NCBI GenBank assembly: GCA_036250195.1
Contig: JAVHZZ010000006.1
Location: 184,957,350-185,021,349, forward strand
Direction: 5' to 3'
DNA: 64,000 nucleotides
Source of the DNA: Mixophyes australis
Taxonomy: Eukaryota > Chordata > Amphibia > Anura > Limnodynastidae
The notes beneath the pieces are model-generated. The model worked only from the letters and a program-made list of their open reading frames with translations, was not told the DNA's origin and did not search any database. The position numbers were made by a program, and so were the translations under genes. This document shows positions 57,661-64,000 of the stretch, one piece after another (the stretch's first letter is position 1; each line of letters opens with the position of its first letter).

Positions 57661-58539
57661 ATTTTTTTTCTGTTCCCCACTACCTCTTTCCAGGTTTTTC
57701 CTTCAACCCCCAAGTTGGGGTTCATGAAAAGGGAGACACCCTCTTCATTAGAATTCTATTTAGCAAAACCATTTTTTTGGGCTTTGAAATATGATCTATA
57801 CAGACCTGTGCTAGCTTGGCTTTGTTTGGCCAAGTTAATTAACATCTTAAAAGGATACCAAGGCAGCAATACAGGGACACCCCACCTTTGGGGGTCAATG
57901 GGAGAAACACATGTTCATTCTCATAGTCACTTACTTGGAAACAGGAATCAGAAGGAAAAACATCTTTAAACTTTATCTGGAAACCTGACGTCAATTTCAT
58001 ATGGACCCAACCGGGCAGTGGTAATTTGTTTGAACATGAGGAAATTGACTTAAATATAAGTAATATTATACACTGTTTATTGTTAGTGTTTTGATGATAA
58101 AACTATAAATGATAGGAGTTACATTGGGAGGGCTGATATATATGGAGAGATCACACTTTGTTCCCATCCCTAATGTTTGGGACATTCTCTGATTATACTG
58201 TTTGTAATGGCATAGATTATCAAGACAATATGATGATTTGTTTAATGGGAAAGGCTAGATTGAGTATAATGATGTGACTGTGTGTAGATTGATTGTGTTA
58301 CAAAAATAGAAATGTACAGTGTTTAGACTCCGTGTATAACTGTAATGTTTTGAGTGTAGACTTTTATGGAGATTGCAAGTGCTGTATAATGGAAGTGTAT
58401 GGTTATAGCTAATGCAGTTTAGTGCAAATGTATAGCAAATGCATGGAAATGGTAGTGCATAGTATATCTGCAATGTTTGAATGGAAAGATTACTCTGTGA
58501 GCTGTTTTGAGTTGACTGAAAAGGCTAATAGTACCCATC
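57661..58539. other. no gene seen
   Basis: A plus frame at 57649-57969 has no motif. The part closest to 58540 should be the 5' UTR of the mariner element, but I find no left terminal repeat. Confidence 0.4.
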
Positions 58540-59608
58540 ATGAACTGGACTGGTGAACATCGGGGCTTTGTTGTTTTAGTGTATTATGAGAACAACCGTT
58601 CTGTGATAACGACGCAGAGAGTGTTATGTACACGATTCGCACTAGTTCGAAATGCATGTGTACCAGACTGGAAACCGATTTTGCTATGGCTTTCTAATTT
58701 TTGGGCAACTGGATCCACACTGAAAAGAAAATCACCTGACAGCCCTAGGATGGTTAGAACGCCAGAAAATGTGGAAGTAGTGGGAGCATCCATTCAGCAA
58801 TCACCAAGGCGTTCCGCTCATAAGCATGCCATGGCACTGGGGATATCAAGTTGGAGGTTAAGGAGAAATTTAAATGTTGATTTAAAATTACATCCTTACA
58901 AAATGGTGTTGGTTCAAGAATTAAGTGAGGGAGATTATGCACAGACCTTATGTGAGAAAATTCTTGAACAGGTTTCTGCTGCAACCGTTCTTCTGAGTAG
59001 CGATAAGGCTCACTTCTATATCAGTGGAGCCATAAACAAGCAGAATTTTCGCTATTGGGCTGAACATAACCCTTGTGAACTCCATGAATCACCACTCCAC
59101 TTTCCTCGCGTAACTGTTTGGTGTGCAGTTGCCAACTGTGGTGTGATCGCTACGTTTCTTTTGAGGAAGGTGGTGCAACAGTAACTGTGACCTCTGACCG
59201 GTATGTTGAAATGTTGGAGACCTTTCTGTGGCCCAAACTGGACAATGTGGATACAGAACATGTGTGGTTTCAACAGGACGGAACCACAGCTCACCCAGTA
59301 CAACGTTCGCTGTTGAGGAAAATGTTTTATGGCGTTTGATCTCTTTAAGGGGAGAAATGAGGTGGCTGGCACAGTCACCAGATTTAAATCCATGTGACTT
59401 TTTCCTTTTGGGACACCTGAAGGAAAAGGTTTTCAAATATTGTCCTCAATCTCTTGAGGATTTGAAGGAAAGGGTCAAACAGGAAATCAAAGCCATTCCA
59501 CCTGATATGACCCGGAGAGTGATGGAGAAATTCCGGGAACATCTTCAGCAATGTATTGGCAATGACGGACGTCATTTGTCTGATATGATTTTTTTAAAAC
59601 CCCATTAA
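58540..59608 (+). pseudogene. mariner-superfamily transposase, frameshifted
   Basis: The enzyme would cut and paste a mariner element at TA dinucleotides. The start ATG at 58540 opens with MNWTGEHRGFVV, the usual N-terminus of this branch. Order: helix-turn-helix region (ENNRSVITTQRVL; RSAHKHAMALGISSWRLRR), then VLVQELSEGDY, the first catalytic motif LLSSDKAHFYISG, NKQNFRYWAEHNP and HESPLHFPRVTVWCAV. The frame is then lost at about 59150-59165 and resumes in another phase with FEEGGATVTVTSDRYVEMLE and the second catalytic motif WFQQDGTTAHP. Another shift at about 59330 leads to LISLRGEMRWLAQSPDLNPC, DFFLLGHLKEKVF and the C-terminus to 59608. The second and third acidic residues are about 40 apart, closer to the DD41D (rosa-like) than the DD34D branch. 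Full length but two frameshifts: inactive. Confidence 0.9.
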
Positions 59609-59689
59609 AACAAAGATGTTTTTTATTTTATTTTTAGAAATAAATACAATGTTTTCCTAAATAGTTTTGTTCATTTTTTATACCCTTTC

Positions 59690-59722
59690 AAAATATGGGA
59701 GATCTTTATGCCCCACCCTGTA
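59690..59722. mobile_element. probable right terminus of the mariner element
   Basis: AAATATGGGAGATCTTTATG then CCCCACCCTGTA. Read inward it begins TACAGGGTGGGGCATAAAG, the usual start of mariner/Tc1-type terminal repeats of this branch, including the TA target. No mirrored left copy is found upstream of 58540. Confidence 0.6.
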
Positions 59723-61522
59723 CTATTTGGTATATGCAGTTTATTTTATTGCTAGACAGATTTAATGGACAACATGGCTCCTGTGGGAGCTTGCAATCTT
59801 GAGGCTTTGGGAGTCTGCAGATTTTTTAGCTAGCAAGATTCATCCATGAAATTTATGTTTCCTTGGAGGTTTTTGTTTTAACTTCCACTGGATCACACAT
59901 TTACGCTTATGTAAGGTAAACTTGATGGACCTACGTCTTTTTTCAGCCTTGCCAACTGTTGCCACCATGTGGCAGACGATACTGGGACTACCTTAACAAA
60001 GCCTTAATACAATTGTCCCGGATATGCAGAATTGATTAAGTAAGTGTGCATTTCCAATTTTTTCTCTATTTTTTTGTGTATTTTCACTTTGTATTGTATT
60101 CTCTGGCTATATATTTACATTTATTAAATATGAATATTTAAAGTGCCAAAAATGACATTACCAGTACCATGTTTGATGTGTTTCGATACATACAGCAATG
60201 TATCTCTGGAAATTATTTAAGTATTTTGGCAAATATGTGAATCTGGCATCAAGTGGCCATTAAGCCAGTATAAACATGCTCTCTACAGAATGACTGAGAG
60301 TTTAAATGAGATGATATGCAAAGGAAAATGACTATAAGCTGAAGTTCCAAATATGCTAAGACAATGGTAATTATCTTTATGTACTGTTATAAATAACTTT
60401 TTTTAAAATTTTCTGTTCTTTTAATTGTTGCTTCCTTAAGGCAATGAACATTGTTGCTTTGTACATATGTGCATACACATATTCACTTATAATAATATTC
60501 TTAAAAAAAATTATTTCAAGTTCACAGCAAGCTAATGAGCAAGCAATTACTATGTTAATCCAGAAGATGGAGAAAAATCTTACACTACTTGAAAATAAGA
60601 GGATACGATGTCAGTCTTTACTAAAGGTTTTGTGTGTGCAACTTTGTATTATATTGCTTGGGGGCCTTAAGTGCAAATGTGCCCTATTAAAGGTCTAGGA
60701 AAAGACCCGAAGACCACCATCTCGGCTGACTTAACTTTTGTAGCTTTGCGCTTGGAAATGGCCATGCACCCCTCCAGTAAGGATGACGCCATCCTCCCCT
60801 CTTTCATTTCAATAATCTTGCTGTGAAAAAAACATTTTGCATCTTCCTGTTCAGTGTAAAAGAAAGCTTCAAACAGGTATGCTATATATAATGAGGGCAC
60901 TTCCTTGTTTAATTTAAATAAATTAGTAATATTTTATGACAAAAAATAGAAAAGTCTTGAAGCCAAGAATGAGTAGTATTTTTGGAGAAAAAATTAAATG
61001 CGCCTCTTCAGATTTTTCAACTTTTCAGCAAACTTAGGTGTACCTCTAATTTGAAAAGACAACTCCTGTCAATGGAGTGTAGGTATGCATCAAAACAAAA
61101 AACTAAAATAAAATTTTAACCCAAACGTTTTTTCAAATCCCATGCCCATACAAGCTTCACTGGCTTGCCTACACTTGCCTAGCACACTTTTTTTCCTTGC
61201 ACAACACATTGGACCCTCTTCATTCAGGCTGTTGTTCCAAACAATCCACAAAGACCGTGTCGAAGTCAGCAAATTGGATAAAGTCATTTCAATTAAAGTC
61301 TAGCAAACTTGGTTGTCTTTGTCTGAAAAGATGCATACGGTACGCTATGACGTACAAGGGCACGCTACGGCGTGAAAGGGCGTACGCATCCACTACACGT
61401 GGCAGCAACAGTAATTGGTCTTTTACCATACATTCGCACAAACACGCATACTTATAAAATAGTACACATTATTGGTAGTAGCAACACATAGTCAGTTATG
61501 TCGAAATATAGTAGTATTTATA
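59723..61522. other. no named gene
   Basis: One plus-strand segment at about 60520-60625 is bounded by TTATTTCAAG (acceptor-like) and AAAGGTTTTG (weak donor) and reads QQANEQAITMLIQKMEKN, coiled-coil-like. It may be a stray exon. 60700-60800 (minus, MAISKRKATKVKSAEMVVF) resembles the start of a LINE ORF1 but is not assigned. 61330-61450 is CpG-rich and might be the beginning of the retroviral U3. Confidence 0.35.
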
Positions 61523-61871
61523 TGTTATATCAGAGTTACATGCATATTAGTGAAATACACAGAACGGGTTAAAGGAATAACATCATGAGTGGTATCATAA
61601 TGAACCTTGTTAAATATCCTACTGTTTGGTTCACTCTGCGAGGGAATCGCAGAGTGCATACGCAAGTTATGAATGATAGGGAATTATGAACTACTTAAGA
61701 CTAAGGAATTCTGGCGGGAAGAGCAGAGCATACCCCCTGCAGAGATGACCCCCTCCTTTGGATTCCTTAGGATGAACCAGCCAATGATTGACGACCCCTT
61801 GGACATTCCTGAGACCCAGACCAATAGATGCAAGCCATACCATCTTCATTGTATTACTGTATTTGATTGTG

Positions 61872-61879
61872 TATATAAG
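61872..61879 (+). promoter_or_regulatory. TATA box of the LTR
   Basis: TATATAAG, about 150 bp upstream of the AATAAA signal. Transcription would start about 25-30 bp downstream, near 61903-61908, defining the start of R. Confidence 0.7.
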
Positions 61880-62020
61880 CAGCAGCTTGTGATCCAGAGT
61901 GCAGACATCTTGTCCCCAGACTTCAGGATTGAATGACTGCACTGGATCCAGAGCGCCTGCGATAAGTAACGGCTGTATTTACTATTACTTCGCTTGAGCA
62001 TATTTTTTCCACTTATTGCG

Positions 62021-62026
62021 AATAAA
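62021..62026 (+). promoter_or_regulatory. polyadenylation signal in R
   Basis: AATAAA followed by TCTTTGTGCGTTGG. In the 3' LTR this would end the genomic RNA about 15-25 bp downstream, so R would be about 120-140 bp and U5 about 50 bp. Confidence 0.65.
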
Positions 62027-62099
62027 TCTTTGTGCGTTGGAAACACAAATCGAGGTTCGACAATCGTTATTGGTTAGCGACGATACGCACATAACAATT

Positions 62100-62117
62100 T
62101 GGGGGCTCGTGAGCTTT
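62100..62117 (+). promoter_or_regulatory. primer-binding site, tRNA-Pro-like
   Basis: TGGGGGCTCGTG begins three bases after the LTR end. The first 11 bases match the complement of the tRNA-Pro 3' end used by many gammaretroviruses. The last bases diverge from it, so another tRNA is possible. Confidence 0.75.
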
Positions 62118-63091
62118 GGAGGTTTCGTTGCCGATGATACGCAAGACCAACGGATTTCGGTTCCTCAACAAAGGGTGGAGACGCGTCATAAACGGGTAAG
62201 AACGCATGGTGTTCAAAACCTGAATTTTACTCTGTGTTGCGAAACCGAATGTCCGTTTTGCATTATCTAGGGCACGCTAACTAGAACCTAGGGACAAAAG
62301 AGAAAACTGTTTCTTTTTTCTGTCATTGTGCGTTTTAACTGTATTGCATTGTTTAGCGTATGTGTACTTCCTGCTGTGCGTACGCGAACTTCCGGTAAAC
62401 TTGCCACGTGGTTAAACAATCGTTTTGATAGTTATTATACATGCATAGTATAATTACTTGTGAAAGCCTCTGAGACATTATTACTATTGTTGGGAACTTT
62501 TGATTTTCTGCGCAGAAAAGGTGTATAGTGTGTGATGTTGTAACGTAGATACACTGTTTTATTGTTGAGGTGCTCAGTTGCTGTCTGACGAGGCGGATTG
62601 CCCAACTGAAGGACGGTATACAGGGCAGGTATACCGAATGCGAAAACTGGGTTTTCGCAAAGCGCTACCAATAGATCGCAAGGTTTGCTAATAATTAGTA
62701 TTGGTAGGCAGTGCGATCCGGTCGCACCGTTAGTGCGAATTGGTGAAGCAGCTAGGAGGAATTATACTGGAAAGGCAGGTTGATTGTATCGACTTTGCGC
62801 TCCCAGCGATAATAAACTCAGCAGATTTTGTGGTTTAGCCAGGGTATCGAGGAGCTGATAGCCCTTGGGGCCCACAGTGATATTTCTGTATTAGGGAAAA
62901 GCGAGTGAGCGCGGCTAAAGGAAATACGTTCACCGAGGATTATAGATCTCTAGAGGTGAGTATAGCAACAGAGTTGAAATTATTAGGTGGAAAGAACAGA
63001 GCATTGCGGTGTGTCTGTATTTCACATTTGGCCGGAAGGAACAGAGCATTGCGGTGTGTCTGTGTTCCGGGTAGAAGGTATATTGTTCAAC
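62118..63091 (+). other. retroviral leader
   Basis: About 975 bp between primer-binding site and gag start, long for a simple retrovirus. It contains a splice-donor-like GAG/GTGAGT at 62955/62956 and a 25 bp direct repeat (GAACAGAGCATTGCGGTGTG then TCTGT) at 62994-63018 and 63039-63063, 45 bp apart. The packaging signal should lie here by analogy. No specific structure was identified. Confidence 0.6.
62953..62961 (+). promoter_or_regulatory. candidate major splice donor
   Basis: GAG|GTGAGT matches the vertebrate 5' splice site consensus and lies between primer-binding site and gag, where simple retroviruses splice to make env mRNA. Use is inferred. Confidence 0.5.
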
Positions 63092-64000
63092 ATGGGTGCT
63101 AAGCATACGCTAGAGATGGTCAGTGTACTGCCTAAGGAAGGCCCTATTGGTTCAGCGAGGTTTCTCATGTGTAAGAAGTATGGTGCATATGCAACTGTGT
63201 ATTGTGACACGTGGGTCGGGATGACCAAAGCTTGTGATAGGCCTTTCCCAACAATAGGGAGTTTTAATGCAGAGGTACTGAATACTGTAAAAGATAAAAT
63301 ATGGTTGATCAAGTCAACGAAAAAGAGAAATAGACATAATGATTGTTTAAAATTGTGGCAAATGGAAGGTAACACGTGGCAGAGCAGCGAATGCAAACCG
63401 GAAATAGGCGTGGCGAAAAGCGCGCGCAAGGCGGATGTAACCATTGAGAAGCGTGGCGAACTCAGCGCAAGCGCGCCCCCGCCACCTTATGTGGCGGGAG
63501 GGGTAAGTACAGCCGTTGTTAAAACTGAAAAGAGAAAAATTACTAAGTTGTACCCTGTTTTAAATCAGTTTCAATCAAGTGTATCTGAAAACGAAGATGA
63601 ACCCACTGTGATTTCGGCCATTGCCCTTGCTGTTAATGTACTAGAGGCTCAGCGCAAGTATGAGAAAATGGCTGAGATAGGTGAGAGTAGCGTGATCACT
63701 AGGAGTGAAAGTGTTCTAAATCTAGGGCCTGTAAATCCTGTAGCGTCCCCTGAAGTTAGTGTACCAGAGGGTGTGTTCCCGGTCCGCACAATATCAGTTC
63801 CCAATGGGAAACCGGATAAGGATGGTGTAGTTCCTTTAAGAAATGTTACAATGCATTGTCCCTGGACTAGATCAGAATTACGTTCCATTATGACTGAATT
63901 CCCAGATCCTAGAAAAGAGTTAGCTAAATGTCAGAAATTTGTTAAAGACTTAGGGAATGCTCATGAACCAACCAGTAAGGATTGGCGGGTAGTGTTGAGG
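63092..64000 (+). CDS. gag: endogenous retrovirus gag, 5' part (open to window edge)
   Basis: Gag builds the virus particle from matrix, capsid and nucleocapsid parts. The frame starts ATG-GGT, so residue 2 is glycine, as needed for N-terminal myristoylation and membrane targeting. It runs 303 codons to the window end with no stop or frameshift. A matrix-like N-terminal domain is followed at residues 129-133 by PPPPY, a PPPY late-budding motif that recruits NEDD4-type ubiquitin ligases. From about residue 245 the text around MHCPWTRSELRSIM resembles the start of capsid in gamma/epsilon-type viruses. A tRNA-Pro-like primer site, the PPPY motif and a simple leader favour the gamma/epsilon group. 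Protease, pol and env would lie to the right, outside the window. Whether those are intact is unknown. Codon usage is fairly CpG-rich, unlike the older repeats around it. Confidence 0.85.
   Translation, partial: MGAKHTLEMVSVLPKEGPIGSARFLMCKKYGAYATVYCDTWVGMTKACDRPFPTIGSFNAEVLNTVKDKIWLIKSTKKRNRHNDCLKLWQMEGNTWQSSECKPEIGVAKSARKADVTIEKRGELSASAPPPPYVAGGVSTAVVKTEKRKITKLYPVLNQFQSSVSENEDEPTVISAIALAVNVLEAQRKYEKMAEIGESSVITRSESVLNLGPVNPVASPEVSVPEGVFPVRTISVPNGKPDKDGVVPLRNVTMHCPWTRSELRSIMTEFPDPRKELAKCQKFVKDLGNAHEPTSKDWRVVLR

Larger units (their letters stand above)
61523..62096 (+). mobile_element. 5' LTR of an endogenous retrovirus
   Basis: The right end is well supported: ATAACA at 62091-62096, then ATT and the primer-binding site. 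The left end is a proposal, chosen because TGTTAT at 61523 mirrors ATAACA, giving a 574 bp LTR. U3 could begin earlier, near 61325, in similarly CpG-rich sequence. A TATA box and a polyadenylation signal lie inside in the expected order. The 3' LTR is outside the window, so target duplication and LTR-LTR divergence cannot be read. Confidence 0.65.

Noticed and set aside
60667..60900. Start of a LINE ORF1 on the minus strand
   Set aside because: Only a short basic peptide is suggestive, and no downstream LINE sequence is seen.

Overview
This window reads as a stretch of repeat-dense vertebrate genomic DNA, most likely from an amphibian and probably a frog. The evidence is the mix of mobile elements: L2-type LINEs ending in short microsatellite tails, a V-SINE-like element, an L1-clade reverse transcriptase remnant, hAT, Harbinger and mariner transposase relics, many small inverted-repeat elements, and an endogenous retrovirus. 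The species call is inference. I found no host protein-coding gene I can name, no tRNA or rRNA gene, and no CRISPR array or operon. Nearly every long open frame is either a transposon relic or an artefact of a tandem repeat.

Layout. 0-8 kb: tandem repeats, an L2 tail, and a 2.9 kb L2 inserted into a palindromic MITE with a 7 bp target duplication. 8.4-9.0 kb: an unusual double palindrome, two abutting hairpins that share one 29 bp loop. 9-18 kb: mostly non-coding, with a broken Harbinger transposase and fragments of other elements. 18.8-23 kb: a minisatellite complex and a solo LTR inside interleaved inverted repeats. 23-30 kb: several MITEs and an L1-clade relic. 30-36 kb: a 49 bp tandem array split by a MITE, a 1.55 kb hAT-type element swollen by a 20 bp minisatellite, and a V-SINE. 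36-45 kb: a CpG-richer segment, then a 2.18 kb tandem duplication containing a hAT transposon that had itself been hit by an L2. 45-57 kb: more inverted-repeat elements, a deletion derivative of that hAT family, and a decayed coding stretch I could not identify. 57-60 kb: an L2 tail and a nearly complete mariner transposase broken by a frameshift. 61.5-64 kb: the 5' part of an endogenous retrovirus (LTR, primer-binding site, leader, and an uninterrupted start of gag) running off the right edge.

The elements form a readable relative history. L2 landed in an older MITE. A hAT landed, an L2 landed in it, and the locus was then duplicated in tandem. A MITE landed inside an existing 49 bp array. 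A solo LTR landed inside an older inverted-repeat structure. The retrovirus gag has no stop or frameshift in the 303 codons visible, so it appears younger than its neighbours. The most unexplained structure is the double palindrome at 8.4-9.0 kb, whose order equals a linearised dumbbell molecule.
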